Assembly: GCA_902515565.1 (NCBI GenBank)
Contig: CABXVR010000010.1
Span: forward strand, 1 to 43,404
Reading direction: 5' to 3'
Origin: an uncultured Bacteroidota bacterium
GTDB lineage: Bacteria; Bacteroidota; Bacteroidia; Flavobacteriales; Flavobacteriaceae
Length of the DNA: 43,404 nt
Shown here: in pieces, positions 17,742 to 26,269 of the stretch
Position numbering within the stretch: the stretch's first letter is position 1
Layout of the letters: every line of letters starts with the position of its first letter
Notes under the pieces: generated by a model
Told to the model about the DNA's origin: nothing
The model's input: the letters and a program-made list of their open reading frames with translations, nothing else
The model's database searches: none
Position numbers and translations under genes: made by a program

Positions 17742-17765
17742 ATTTCAAAAATTTAAAAAATAAGT

Positions 17766-18881
17766 TTAATTGAGTTTAATAATTTTATTAAAATCATTGA
17801 TGTCTGTAGCTCCTTCTGTATTAAATAATAATACATTAGATGTAGAATTTAAATTAATATGTTTCCTCAGTTTATCAAAAGTAGAATCTGATGTAACTTT
17901 CAGCAATCCAGCTAATCCAGCTGCACCAGATTCACCCGAAATGATTCTAACATCATTATTGTTGGGGTAGTAATATTTATTCATGGCCTTTATAGCATAA
18001 TCATCACAAATTATAATCGATGCATCACATCCATTTTTTATTATATCCCATCCGTTTTTTGAAGGAATCCCACAGTTTAAGCCAGCCATTATAGTTTTAT
18101 AATTACCATTTGGTGACGATCTATAATCTAAATTAAATGACTCAAAAACCCCAGCAGATTCTTGAGGTTCAACAATTACAATTTTAGGTCTATCAGCTCT
18201 ATATTTATTAAGAAAATACCAAATACAAGATGCTGGCCAACTTCCAACTCCACATTGTAAAAAAATTATATCAATTTTAGCATTAAAATTTAATTTCATC
18301 TGATTTTCTAACTCATGGAAATGGGTTAAATATCCAGACATAATTAGAGCTGGTATTTCTTCATAATTATCCCAAGAAGTATCTTGTATTAAGGTCCAAT
18401 TATTTTTTAAACTCATTTTTTTAGCATAATCACAAGTCTTTTCATAATTCATTTTTAGCTTATAAACCTCTGCACCTTCATTGGCTATAGCATTCATTCG
18501 TAACTTTGTAGTATCCTCAGGAACATAAACAACACATTTTTTATTCTCTTTTCTTGCAGACCAGGCTACTGCCCTGCCGTGATTACCGTCTGTTGCAGTA
18601 CAAAAAGTAGTGATATCAGAATCAGTATTTAAAAGTTGATAAACTGCATATGAGGCGCCAAGAACTTTAAAAGCATTTAGCCCAAATCTTTGACTTTCAT
18701 CTTTAACAAAAAGATTGTTAATTTTTAACTCATTTGCAAGTGACTTTAAACTAACAAAAGGAGTACAATTATAATCCTTCAAATTAGTATGAAAATCCAT
18801 CGAATTACTATTTGCCAGAACTTCAGTAGAAATAGAAGGAATTATTTTATTATTAGGATGATTTAAAAAGAAGTCTTGCAA
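17766..18881 (-). CDS. Diaminopropionate ammonia-lyase-like PLP enzyme
   Basis: Fold type II PLP enzyme of 371 residues resembling diaminopropionate ammonia-lyase (YgeX), which converts 2,3-diaminopropionate to pyruvate and ammonia. Features: the Schiff-base lysine in GLNAFKVLGASYAVYQLL (near residue 71), FCTATDGNHGRAVAWSAR, VYVPEDTTKLRMNAIANEGA, QDTSWDNYEEIPALIMSGY, the phosphate-binding LQCGVGSWPASC, VEPQESAGVFESF and the C-terminal ISGESGAAGLAGLL. These match the ammonia-lyase better than threonine dehydratase. It is slightly shorter than the E. coli enzyme (398). It is a single gene; no diaminopropionate pathway genes are adjacent, so the physiological substrate is open. Confidence 0.85.
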   Translation of the reverse strand: MQDFFLNHPNNKIIPSISTEVLANSNSMDFHTNLKDYNCTPFVSLKSLANELKINNLFVKDESQRFGLNAFKVLGASYAVYQLLNTDSDITTFCTATDGNHGRAVAWSARKENKKCVVYVPEDTTKLRMNAIANEGAEVYKLKMNYEKTCDYAKKMSLKNNWTLIQDTSWDNYEEIPALIMSGYLTHFHELENQMKLNFNAKIDIIFLQCGVGSWPASCIWYFLNKYRADRPKIVIVEPQESAGVFESFNLDYRSSPNGNYKTIMAGLNCGIPSKNGWDIIKNGCDASIIICDDYAIKAMNKYYYPNNNDVRIISGESGAAGLAGLLKVTSDSTFDKLRKHINLNSTSNVLLFNTEGATDINDFNKIIKLN

Positions 18882-18972
18882 AATTTAAATATTATAAGTA
18901 CATATACATAAAATTAAAAAATAATTCAACGTATTAATAACTTAATAAAGTTAATTAAATTAAGTCTACAAA

Positions 18973-20202
18973 TTATCTTCTTGATCCTCTTCTAGGAAAT
19001 CCTTTATTTGGGTTTCTTGATCTATGCTTTACTCTAGATCTTTGAGTTTTTTCAGCTGGAACATAATTTGGATCAGGCTCGAATCCTTCTACTGTACTTA
19101 TTTGAATTCTGTTGCCTATTAGTTTTTCTATATCTCTTAAATAATTTTTTTCCTCAACAGAAACTAATGACAAGGCTTCTCCTTTGGCCCCTGCCCTACC
19201 TGTTCTCCCTATTCTATGAACATAATCTTCGGGAATATTTGGGAGTTCAAAATTAATTACATGTGGAAGTAATGGAATATCTAAACCTCTTGCAGCTATG
19301 TCAGTAGCGACTAAAACTTCAACTGCACCACTTTTAAATCCAGAAAGAGCTTTTGTTCTTGCACTTTGACTTTTATTCCCATGAATTGCAGCAGCTTTTA
19401 TGTTAGATTTAATCATTTTCTTACATAAATTATTAGCTCCATGTTTAGTCCTTGTAAATACTAGTACTTGAAACCAGCCTCCTTCTAAAATTAGCTTGAT
19501 TATTAAAGCAGCTTTCTTATTTTTATCAACTCTATAAGCTTTTTGAACAATTGCCTCAACAGTAGTATTTTCAGGTGTTGCTTCTACAATTTCAGGATTA
19601 TTTAATATTTGTCTAGCTAAAACTTTAATTTCTTTAGAAAAGGTTGCTGAAAATAATAGATTTTGCCTTTGTCTTGGAATAATACTCATTATTTTATCTA
19701 AATCTCTTTTAAAACCCATATCTAACATTCTATCTGCTTCATCCAAAACTAAAATATTTACATTTGAAAGAAATAAAACTTTTTGATTCACTAAGTCTAG
19801 TAATCTTCCTGGTGTGGCTATTAATATATCAACAACTTGACGAAGTGTAGCTACTTGAGGTCTTTGATTAACCCCTCCAAATATAACTGTAGAGCGTAAA
19901 TTAAGATGTTTACTGTATTCTAAGACGTTATCATAGATCTGAGCAGCTAATTCTCTTGTTGGGGTTAAAATCAATGCTCTAATATTTCTTTTTCCATTTG
20001 ACGGATTAGATGACAACCTTTGTAATAAAGGCAGAGTAAACCCTGCAGTTTTACCTGTTCCTGTTTGAGCAGATGCTAAAATATCTCTTCCTTTTAAAAT
20101 TAATGGAATTGCTTTTTCTTGAATTGGAGATGGCTCCAGGTAGCCTTTTTCTTTTACTGCTTTTAATAAAGAGGGAATAAGACCTAAATTGTCAAAATTC
20201 AT
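18973..20202 (-). CDS. DEAD-box ATP-dependent RNA helicase (RhlE-like)
   Basis: Cytoplasmic RNA helicase of 409 residues. Motifs in order: Q motif [12 protein letters not shown]...[10 protein letters not shown], Walker [23 protein letters not shown] (Ia), [10 protein letters not shown] (Ib), [13 protein letters not shown] (DEAD), LFSATF (SAT), [11 protein letters not shown] (V) and [16 protein letters not shown] (VI), then a basic Arg-rich tail ([20 protein letters not shown]). I chose the ATG at 20202 because the Q-motif begins directly after it and because a good -7 box at 20228-20235 would put a longer start (20238) ahead of the transcription start. RhlE-like helicases act in ribosome assembly or RNA decay. 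Confidence 0.94.
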   Translation of the reverse strand: MNFDNLGLIPSLLKAVKEKGYLEPSPIQEKAIPLILKGRDILASAQTGTGKTAGFTLPLLQRLSSNPSNGKRNIRALILTPTRELAAQIYDNVLEYSKHLNLRSTVIFGGVNQRPQVATLRQVVDILIATPGRLLDLVNQKVLFLSNVNILVLDEADRMLDMGFKRDLDKIMSIIPRQRQNLLFSATFSKEIKVLARQILNNPEIVEATPENTTVEAIVQKAYRVDKNKKAALIIKLILEGGWFQVLVFTRTKHGANNLCKKMIKSNIKAAAIHGNKSQSARTKALSGFKSGAVEVLVATDIAARGLDIPLLPHVINFELPNIPEDYVHRIGRTGRAGAKGEALSLVSVEEKNYLRDIEKLIGNRIQISTVEGFEPDPNYVPAEKTQRSRVKHRSRNPNKGFPRRGSRR

Positions 20203-20227
20203 ATGTATATATTTATTTAAACTTGTG

Positions 20228-20235
20228 CAAAGATA
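20228..20235 (-). promoter_or_regulatory. Putative -7 promoter box for the DEAD-box helicase
   Basis: On the minus strand TATCTTTG, a match to TAnnTTTG, lying 25 bases upstream of the chosen start at 20202. It helps decide the translation start. No obvious -33 TTG. Confidence 0.45.
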
Positions 20236-20347
20236 CAATATGAAAATATGGTAAAATGTATTATTTATATTTAATGGGTTAGATAAATAAATTTAAAATT
20301 ATTAGGGAGATTTTGTTTACTTTTAATTAGTTACTAAAACATAATAA

Positions 20348-20797
20348 TTGGAAACATTTGTTGAGTGGGGTTATTTAGGATTATTTATCGCTAGTTTTTT
20401 AGGTGCTACTATTATTCCCTTCAGCTCAGAACTGGTACTTAGTCTTTTGATTATAAAAGGTTATGACTTCAATTTGAGTCTTTTAGTTGCAACAACTGGA
20501 AATTGGTTGGGTGGCTTAAGTAGTTATTTCTTAGGTAGAATAGGGAAATGGAGTACTTTGGAAAAGTATTTTAGACTCAAAAAAGAAAAAATAGTTAAGT
20601 TTAAAACTAATATTGACAAATGGGGTAGTTTGTTAGCTTTTTTTTGTTGGCTCCCCATAATTGGAGATCCAATTGCAGTAGGTTTAGGATTTTTTAGAAC
20701 AAATTATATCCTTGTAGCAATATGGATGTTCATAGGAAAATTTATTAGGTATATTCTGTGGGCATTTGTTACTTATTGGGGAGTCTCTATTTTTTAA
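20348..20797 (+). CDS. VTT-domain (DedA/YqaA-like) membrane protein
   Basis: A 149-residue integral membrane protein of the SNARE-associated/VTT (DedA-like) superfamily, YqaA subgroup. Visible marks are the N-terminal WGYLGLFIASFLGATIIPFS followed by SELVLSLLI, the reentrant-loop ATTGNWLGGLSSYFLGRIGK and the FFCWLPIIGDPIAVGLGFFR segment typical of the family. Such proteins act in lipid scrambling/recycling or membrane potential maintenance. Translation must start at TTG 20348; no in-frame ATG or GTG precedes the conserved start. It ends 7 bases before the convergent hydrolase gene. Confidence 0.85.
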   Translation: METFVEWGYLGLFIASFLGATIIPFSSELVLSLLIIKGYDFNLSLLVATTGNWLGGLSSYFLGRIGKWSTLEKYFRLKKEKIVKFKTNIDKWGSLLAFFCWLPIIGDPIAVGLGFFRTNYILVAIWMFIGKFIRYILWAFVTYWGVSIF

Positions 20798-20804
20798 ATA
20801 CAAA

Positions 20805-21374
20805 TTAATCTAAAAGACTAAATAGCTCCTCGGAAGATAAAATTGTAGCAAATTCTTCACTTAAATTTGCCAAAGAGGTATTGTAAATAACTTCACAATC
20901 TATCATTTTACCATTTAACCCCAATGTATTGTACGCAGCAGTAGCATCTGACACTAGGTAAGTTTGATAACCTAAGTTTCCTGACATTCTAACTGTTGAA
21001 GAAATACAATGATTAGTTGTCATTCCAGCAAACACTAACGATGTAACATTTAAATCATTTAAAATACCACTTAGATTAGTACCGATAAAACCACTATTAA
21101 CCTTTTTTGTAAGTACAGTTTCAGATTTTAAAGGGATGACATGATCATTGAATAAAAAGCCTGGTTTGGATTCATGAAGCTTAGAGTCAGGGTTAGTTGA
21201 ACTATGTCTAATATGTATAACTGGAAGATTAAGCTCTCTCCATTTATTTAATAAACGTCCACACAATCTTTCAGCATTAATATTGTTTCTTTTAAAACCT
21301 GGATAATCTTTGTCTAAAAAAGCCTTTTGTACATCAACAAGGATTAGCGCTGTGTTGTTGTTAATTTTTTTCAT
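20805..21374 (-). CDS. Isochorismatase-family cysteine hydrolase
   Basis: A 189-residue alpha/beta enzyme of the isochorismatase/nicotinamidase superfamily. The catalytic triad is complete: D14 in ALILVDVQKAF, lysine (K90) in LTKKVNSGFIGTNL and C123 in GMTTNHCISSTVRMSGNLGY. Substrate (isochorismate, nicotinamide, ureidoacrylate or another amide) cannot be read from the sequence; flanking genes give no clear pathway. It is followed upstream, in transcription order, by the homoserine-kinase-like gene with a 24-base gap, so co-transcription is possible. Confidence 0.88.
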   Translation of the reverse strand: MKKINNNTALILVDVQKAFLDKDYPGFKRNNINAERLCGRLLNKWRELNLPVIHIRHSSTNPDSKLHESKPGFLFNDHVIPLKSETVLTKKVNSGFIGTNLSGILNDLNVTSLVFAGMTTNHCISSTVRMSGNLGYQTYLVSDATAAYNTLGLNGKMIDCEVIYNTSLANLSEEFATILSSEELFSLLD

Positions 21375-21398
21375 CGTTGAAAATTAAAATTATTTAAT

Positions 21399-22337
21399 CT
21401 AATTAAGTAACTCAAAGTGACTGCTTGGCATATCTCTAACTTTATCTGCTAAATTTTTCATCTTCAAGTAAGAGTCTTTTAAATTATTATCTGGAGCTAT
21501 GTAATTAAAATTCTTGTGTCTCCAGAAAGCAACACCTGCTGCAGCATAAACAATTAACGGCTGCAGAGCTTGTTTTTCAGATTTGACAAGTTTATTTATG
21601 CTGTTGTATCCTTTTAAAATTAAAGAAGCTCTTAAAAAGTCAATATTTTCATCTCTACTACAAAGACTAATGATCAGTATAGCTATATCAAATAATCTGT
21701 AATAATAGCTTGCCTCTTCAAAATCCATAATCGTAGCTTTTGTTTTTTTATCATTTACAATTATATTACTAGCAAAAATATCAGAATGAATAAATGCTTT
21801 TGGTAAATCTGATGTTATATGATTGTCAATGTAACTGCTAGTGCTTTTCAGCCAAAGATCAAATGATGAATTTAGTGCGTATTGTTCAACCTCACCAAAT
21901 AGCTCTATTCCACACCACATAATTTCTCTAAGAAAATCAGGAGGTTTAATATTATGTAAAGTTGCGGTGTCTTTACCAATTTTATCTAACAAATGGTTAG
22001 GTATATCAGTCATAATGCTTCCATTAATAAAACTTTTTAACATAACAGGTTTATCCTTAAATACAGAAATGCTTTTATTATTTGTAGTAAAAATAATTTC
22101 AGATGTTTCAAAGGAATTTTTTTTCAGATAGATCAGTAATTTAGTAAGATCTTGAGTCTCCTTTACAGTCTTTTGTTCTATAATAGTTAATACAAAAGTT
22201 CCAATTTCAGAATCAATTTTATAATTTGAGTTTTCGGATCCACCATCTAAAATTTTAATATTTTTTATTATAAAAATTGAATATGGTTTTAATATTTCAA
22301 GAACTTCATTCTTACTTAAAACTGAATTATGAGCCAT
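21399..22337 (-). CDS. Homoserine kinase type II-like phosphotransferase (APH family)
   Basis: A 312-residue member of the aminoglycoside phosphotransferase/choline kinase superfamily. The N-lobe reads GGSENSNYKIDSEIGTFVLT, and the catalytic loop AFIHSDIFASNIIVND (near 201-216, with the catalytic Asp and Asn) is followed by the metal-binding IMDFEEASYYYRLFDIAILI. This layout fits homoserine kinase type II or an uncharacterised small-molecule kinase. It sits between the isochorismatase-like gene and a four-helix membrane protein gene, all on the minus strand with gaps of 20-24 bases, so a small operon is likely. Substrate unproven. Confidence 0.8.
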   Translation of the reverse strand: MAHNSVLSKNEVLEILKPYSIFIIKNIKILDGGSENSNYKIDSEIGTFVLTIIEQKTVKETQDLTKLLIYLKKNSFETSEIIFTTNNKSISVFKDKPVMLKSFINGSIMTDIPNHLLDKIGKDTATLHNIKPPDFLREIMWCGIELFGEVEQYALNSSFDLWLKSTSSYIDNHITSDLPKAFIHSDIFASNIIVNDKKTKATIMDFEEASYYYRLFDIAILIISLCSRDENIDFLRASLILKGYNSINKLVKSEKQALQPLIVYAAAGVAFWRHKNFNYIAPDNNLKDSYLKMKNLADKVRDMPSSHFELLN

Positions 22338-22357
22338 TTTTATAATTTAAAGTGTTG

Positions 22358-22804
22358 TTAATTTGATATTTTTATGTGATTGTAAAGACTTAGACAAAAT
22401 AAAGCAATAGCACACCACATTACATAGATAAAGTGTGAAGAAGGTATCCACATATAAGCTAAAACTAAATTTGATAATAATAATACACCCAAAACAATTA
22501 AAAATCGTTGTCTAAAACTATCTATCTTCAAAAATTTATTAGATGAAAAAGACAAAAGAGAAAAACCAATTCCAAGCACATATAATCCTAAAAATCTATA
22601 GATTTGAGTTAGATATGCGCTAAGGCTATAATTCCCGTCAATTAAAAATAGATCTACAAATGTCATTTGTAATCGTTCTTCATTAGCTACCTGATCTAGC
22701 ATCCATGGCTCCGAGCTTACCAACCATCTTAATCCTGAAATACAAAGTGAAATACTGATTAAGATTAAAGGATATCTAATATATTTTATAGATTTATTTG
22801 TCAT
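22358..22804 (-). CDS. Four-helix membrane protein, unknown function
   Basis: A 148-residue protein with four predicted transmembrane helices (about 10-27, 66-84, 98-114 and 119-137), including YPLILISISLCISGLRWL and FLGLYVLGIGFSLLSF. Between helices 1 and 2 is a soluble loop with EPWMLDQVANEERLQMTFVD. The layout is reminiscent of DUF4345-type small membrane proteins, but I cannot confirm the family. It is the first gene of a probable three-gene minus-strand set with the kinase-like and isochorismatase-like genes. Confidence 0.6.
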   Translation of the reverse strand: MTNKSIKYIRYPLILISISLCISGLRWLVSSEPWMLDQVANEERLQMTFVDLFLIDGNYSLSAYLTQIYRFLGLYVLGIGFSLLSFSSNKFLKIDSFRQRFLIVLGVLLLSNLVLAYMWIPSSHFIYVMWCAIALFCLSLYNHIKISN

Positions 22805-22883
22805 AATAAGTTAATTTATATAATATTTAAGTTATGAAAATAGATTAGATTATAAAAACTAAGATCAATTACAATTAAAACAC

Positions 22884-23603
22884 ATGAAAAAATTCACTGT
22901 TCTCTTATTATTATTAAATATTCTGTTTTTTTCCAATAAATCTCTAGCACAAAACAATACTAGTGATCAAAAATATATTTATAAGAAAGGAGATTATAAC
23001 GGAATTGGAAAGTGGTATATGGATAGAGAAATCGCATACGTAATGGGGTATGAAGGAATTGGTTGGCTTGAGCGGTCCGAGCGAGAAAAAGAAGAAAACG
23101 TTTCAAAATTAATTCAAAACATGGGTATAAAACCCAATGATACGATTGCAGATATCGGAGCAGGTTCAGGGTATCACGTGTTTAGAATTGCACCTATAGC
23201 CAATAAAGGCATGGTCTACGCAGTTGATATTCAAACTGAGATGTTAATGGCTATTGAAAACATAAAAGAAACAAGCAAAATAAAAAATATTAAAACAATT
23301 CTAGGAAGTGAAGAAAGTGTGTATTTGCCTGAAAATTCGGTTGATAAAATTTTAATGGTTGATGTCTATCATGAATTTAGTTTCCCAATAGAAATGATAA
23401 CTTCAATTAAAAGTGCCTTAAAGCCTGAAGGCGAGTTATTTTTAATTGAATACAGAGCTGAAGACCCAAATGTACCAATTAAAAAAATACACAAAATGAG
23501 TGAGAAACAAGCAGTTAAAGAAATGAATGCTGCTGGCTTTAAACTCAAAAAAAATATCAATAATTTACCCTGGCAACATTGTATGATTTTTGTAAAAAAA
23601 TAA
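22884..23603 (+). CDS. SAM-dependent methyltransferase with an export signal
   Basis: A 239-residue protein combining an N-terminal signal-peptide-like segment (MKKFTVLLLLLNILFFSNKS, cleavage likely after LAQ) with a class I methyltransferase domain from about residue 80: motif I TIADIGAGSGYHVFRIAPIA, acidic motif II YAVDIQTEM and motif IV ILMVDVYHEF. Between them is a conserved lead-in (WYMDREIAYVMGYEGIGWLE). Similar exported methyltransferases occur in Bacteroidota and Planctomycetes, but SAM is not normally available outside the cytoplasm, so location or activity is puzzling. It is a single gene, convergent with the HAD phosphatase gene after 11 bases. Confidence 0.8.
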   Translation: MKKFTVLLLLLNILFFSNKSLAQNNTSDQKYIYKKGDYNGIGKWYMDREIAYVMGYEGIGWLERSEREKEENVSKLIQNMGIKPNDTIADIGAGSGYHVFRIAPIANKGMVYAVDIQTEMLMAIENIKETSKIKNIKTILGSEESVYLPENSVDKILMVDVYHEFSFPIEMITSIKSALKPEGELFLIEYRAEDPNVPIKKIHKMSEKQAVKEMNAAGFKLKKNINNLPWQHCMIFVKK

Positions 23604-23614
23604 ATATTTCTCTT

Positions 23615-24277
23615 TTAAAATAAAACTACAGATTTAATTTTATCGTATTTAATAAGACTTAAGTCTTTTACAATTAAATCTGCTTTAGAATAGTCTTGAT
23701 TTTTGGAATGAATACTATCAAAACCTATACAGTATATTCCAGCAGCTTTTGCAGCCTTTATTCCGTTGGTAGAGTCTTCTATTACTATGCATTCATCTTT
23801 TTTAAAACCTGATGATTGAGCGGCTTTAATAAATATTTCTGGGTGTGGCTTTGATGCATGTAGATCTGCACCACTGAGCTTGGCAGTAAAATACTTATCT
23901 AAATTAAATCTTTTAAAAATATTATTTATTGTTACCATTGAAGCAGAAGATGCTAAAACAAGTACTAAGCCATTTTTTATATAATCTTTTATTAAATCTA
24001 AAACTCCATTAATTAATTTAAAATCTGTATCATTCTCAAAAATATATTTAAAGTGCTTTCTTTTTAAATTAACTAAATATTTAGGTGAATTATTTAATGA
24101 AAAATGATCACAAAGAGTTTTACATATTTTTAAAGTTGACTGGCCAGTAAAAGATTCAAATAATGTTTCAGAAACATCAATTCCTACATCATTAAACATC
24201 ATATAATATGCTTTTTTATGTAAAGGTTCACTGTCAACAATTACTCCATCCATATCAAACAAAACAGCTTTTAACAT
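23615..24277 (-). CDS. HAD-superfamily phosphatase (beta-phosphoglucomutase-like)
   Basis: A 220-residue cytoplasmic HAD hydrolase with a helical cap. Motif I is FDMDGVIVDSEPLHKKAYYM (catalytic Asp pair at the N-terminus), motif II LASSAS, motif III lysine in SKPHPEIFIKAA and motif IV CIVIEDSTNGIKAAKAAG. The sequence resembles beta-phosphoglucomutase or sugar-phosphate phosphatases of subfamily IA. I start it at ATG 24277, because the family begins one or two residues before the first beta strand, an AAAAAAAGAG purine stretch precedes it, and a longer frame would overlap the promoter of the divergent gene. Substrate not defined. Confidence 0.87.
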   Translation of the reverse strand: MLKAVLFDMDGVIVDSEPLHKKAYYMMFNDVGIDVSETLFESFTGQSTLKICKTLCDHFSLNNSPKYLVNLKRKHFKYIFENDTDFKLINGVLDLIKDYIKNGLVLVLASSASMVTINNIFKRFNLDKYFTAKLSGADLHASKPHPEIFIKAAQSSGFKKDECIVIEDSTNGIKAAKAAGIYCIGFDSIHSKNQDYSKADLIVKDLSLIKYDKIKSVVLF

Positions 24278-24362
24278 CTCTTTTTTTGATAAATTTATAG
24301 TAATTATTTTTATATAAAAACATATAAGATGTATATTAGAACTTAATCTTAAAATAAATAAA

Positions 24363-24848
24363 ATGAAAAATCTTATTATGTTGGTTTGTATTTGTGTTTT
24401 ATCATCATGCAACCAACCAGCTCAAAACCCAGATTTCGAAAAAAATGTTGAACTAGCAAAAAATTACTTTGAAACATTTACCGCTGAAAATTCAATTTCT
24501 GATTTACTGTCAGATGATGTTGAATGGAGAAGTTGTTTCTATGGTGCTCCAGCTATGAATAAAGAACAAACAATTGAATATGCTAAAGGTTGGCAAGGAG
24601 CAATGGAAAACATTACATACACAGCAGAAAACTTTTTACCTGGTGTTGACCCAGAAACTGGGCAGTTAAATGGTAGCGTTAGAACTTATGGAACTTGGAC
24701 AGGAACTAATACAGCATCTGGTAAAAGTTTTGAAATTTACATGTATCACTATTTCACATTTAATGAAGAAGGAAAAATCATTAATTCAGGAGATTTTGGA
24801 GACGCCACTGGTCTGATGATGGCTGTTGCTCCAGATGCAGCTAAATAA
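24363..24848 (+). CDS. NTF2/SnoaL-like lipoprotein (paralogue)
   Basis: A 161-residue lipoprotein with lipobox VLSSC (Cys16). The mature domain begins with a helix (VELAKNYFETFTAENSISDL) and follows the NTF2-like pattern with VRTYGTWTGTNTASGKSFEI and YHYFTFNEEGKIINSGDFGD. The last part aligns by eye with the protein at 16485 (VYGTWSMTHTETG; LTFNEDGKIAVFSDW), so the two are diverged paralogues. The function is unknown. It is followed by a strong terminator and is divergent from the HAD phosphatase gene. Confidence 0.72.
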   Translation: MKNLIMLVCICVLSSCNQPAQNPDFEKNVELAKNYFETFTAENSISDLLSDDVEWRSCFYGAPAMNKEQTIEYAKGWQGAMENITYTAENFLPGVDPETGQLNGSVRTYGTWTGTNTASGKSFEIYMYHYFTFNEEGKIINSGDFGDATGLMMAVAPDAAK

Positions 24849-24867
24849 TTATACACTTCTATAATTT

Positions 24868-24904
24868 AAAAAAACCTAATTAAATAATAATTAGGTTTTT
24901 TTTT
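24868..24904 (+). terminator. Intrinsic terminator after the NTF2-like lipoprotein gene
   Basis: The arms AAAAACCTAATTA and TAATTAGGTTTTT pair around an AATAA loop, followed by a run of nine or more T. It sits about 20 bases past the stop codon at 24848. The A tract on the left could let it work in both directions. Confidence 0.85.
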
Positions 24905-24941
24905 ATGGGTTTAACAAATTGCACGATTTTAAATATTAATT

Positions 24942-25823
24942 ATGAAAAAAATATTTATTTACTCAATCTTAATTAGTTTGTTTAATGCTAGCTGCGACAA
25001 TAGTGATAATGAAACATTTTGTTCTCAAAACGAAAACGCAATCACTTTATCCCACGACAATATTACAAGAGAATACATTTTGTATGTACCGCAATCTTAC
25101 AGCAATCAATCCGTACCATTATTATTTAATTTTCATGGTTTTGGGGATACCGCTGAACAGTACATAAACTATGCGGATATGCGTTCATTAGCAGAATCAG
25201 AACAATTTATTTTAGTTTATCCCCAAGGTAGCTGCTTAGATGGGTCTACTCATTGGAACCCATGTCTTGTTGAAGGAGATAATAAAAGTACAGCGGATGA
25301 TTTAGGGTTTGTAGAAGCTATGATTGATGATATTTCATCAAATTATAATATTGATTCTGAGAGAGTTTACGCTAGTGGATACTCAAATGGTGCAATGATG
25401 GCATATGGACTCGCAAATTATAAAAATAATTTAATAACAGCCATTGCTTCAGTCTCTGGAGCAATGCTTGATTGTGCTGGGACTCTAAGTCGGCCAGTGC
25501 CTGTTATTCATCTTCACGGAACATCAGATGGAGTGATTCCTTTTAATGGAAATTCAGATTATAACTCCGTACAGAGCACGTTAGATTATTGGATTAATTT
25601 TAATAATACATCAGTAAATCCAATAATAAATACTTATTCAGACCAAGGATTGAATATTGAACATTATTTATATGATAATGGAGACAATAATGTATCAATT
25701 GAGCATTACAAATATATAGATGGAGGTCATGAATGGTTTAACAATTCTTTTCAGGGTCAAAACACCAGTGAGTTAGTTTGGAATTTTTTATCAAAATATA
25801 ATATTAACGGGTTAATAGATTAA
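24942..25823 (+). CDS. Secreted PHB-depolymerase-type / CE1-like esterase
   Basis: A 293-residue exported alpha/beta hydrolase with a lipoprotein-type signal (LFNASC, Cys18). The domain starts REYILYVPQSYSNQSVPLLF, has the oxyanion segment NFHGFGDTAEQY, nucleophile elbow ASGYSNGAMMAYGLAN, Asp in HLHGTSDGVIPFNG and the catalytic His in YIDGGHEWFN. These are the features of the LpqC/PHB depolymerase family, which includes feruloyl and acetylxylan esterases acting on plant or algal polysaccharide esters. Surface or periplasmic location is inferred. It is followed 28 bases later by a MORN-repeat gene. Confidence 0.87.
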   Translation: MKKIFIYSILISLFNASCDNSDNETFCSQNENAITLSHDNITREYILYVPQSYSNQSVPLLFNFHGFGDTAEQYINYADMRSLAESEQFILVYPQGSCLDGSTHWNPCLVEGDNKSTADDLGFVEAMIDDISSNYNIDSERVYASGYSNGAMMAYGLANYKNNLITAIASVSGAMLDCAGTLSRPVPVIHLHGTSDGVIPFNGNSDYNSVQSTLDYWINFNNTSVNPIINTYSDQGLNIEHYLYDNGDNNVSIEHYKYIDGGHEWFNNSFQGQNTSELVWNFLSKYNINGLID

Positions 25824-25851
25824 ATCCAATTAACTACTAAATTCATAAAAA

Positions 25852-26259
25852 ATGTCTAATAAAAATTCAAATTTTAAAAACCATAAACTTGAAGGCTTAT
25901 ACAGATCATATCACCAAAATGGAAAATTACAACAAGAAGGCAACTATTTAAATAACAAAAAACATGGCTTGTGGAAAGTTTATAATGATAAAGGTCAATT
26001 AGAGCAAGAGGTAAGTTGGAAGGAGGATATTCAAGATGGAATTACAAAGTTTTATAATAATAATGGGCACTTAGAAATTGAAGAAACTATAAAAGATGGT
26101 AAACGTAATGGTATTTTAAACTGGTTTCATAAAAATGGAAAGATTTCTAGAGAAGGTCATTTTAAAAACAATAAAGAAAATGGAGTTTTTAAATATTATG
26201 ATGAAAATGGTAAATTGGAAAAAGAAATTATATTCCAAGATGGTGATATAATAATTTAA
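25852..26259 (+). CDS. MORN_2-repeat protein (YwqK-like)
   Basis: A 135-residue protein built almost wholly from about five MORN-type repeats of roughly 22 residues, each of the form G-xW/Y-(F/Y)-x2-NG-x2-(E)-x5-G: GLYRSYHQNGKLQQEGNY, GLWKVYNDKGQLEQEV, GITKFYNNNGHLEIEE, GILNWFHKNGKISREG and GVFKYYDENGKLEKE. No signal peptide, so probably cytoplasmic. The family is often labelled 'YwqK antitoxin', but no toxin partner is visible here, so the label should not be taken as function. It converges with the SGNH hydrolase gene after 10 bases. Confidence 0.82.
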   Translation: MSNKNSNFKNHKLEGLYRSYHQNGKLQQEGNYLNNKKHGLWKVYNDKGQLEQEVSWKEDIQDGITKFYNNNGHLEIEETIKDGKRNGILNWFHKNGKISREGHFKNNKENGVFKYYDENGKLEKEIIFQDGDIII

Positions 26260-26269
26260 TTATCAATTT

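Noticed and set aside
18973-20238. Longer DEAD-box helicase start at 20238
   Set aside because: The extra 12 residues are not helicase-like and the -7 box at 20228-20235 would lie inside the coding region; start 20202 fits better.
23615-24412. Longer HAD phosphatase start at 24412
   Set aside because: The 45 extra residues are hydrophobic noise and overlap the divergent lipoprotein gene; the family starts at 24277.
25852-26259. Toxin-antitoxin label for the YwqK-like MORN protein
   Set aside because: No toxin partner lies next to it; the repeats alone do not show antitoxin function.
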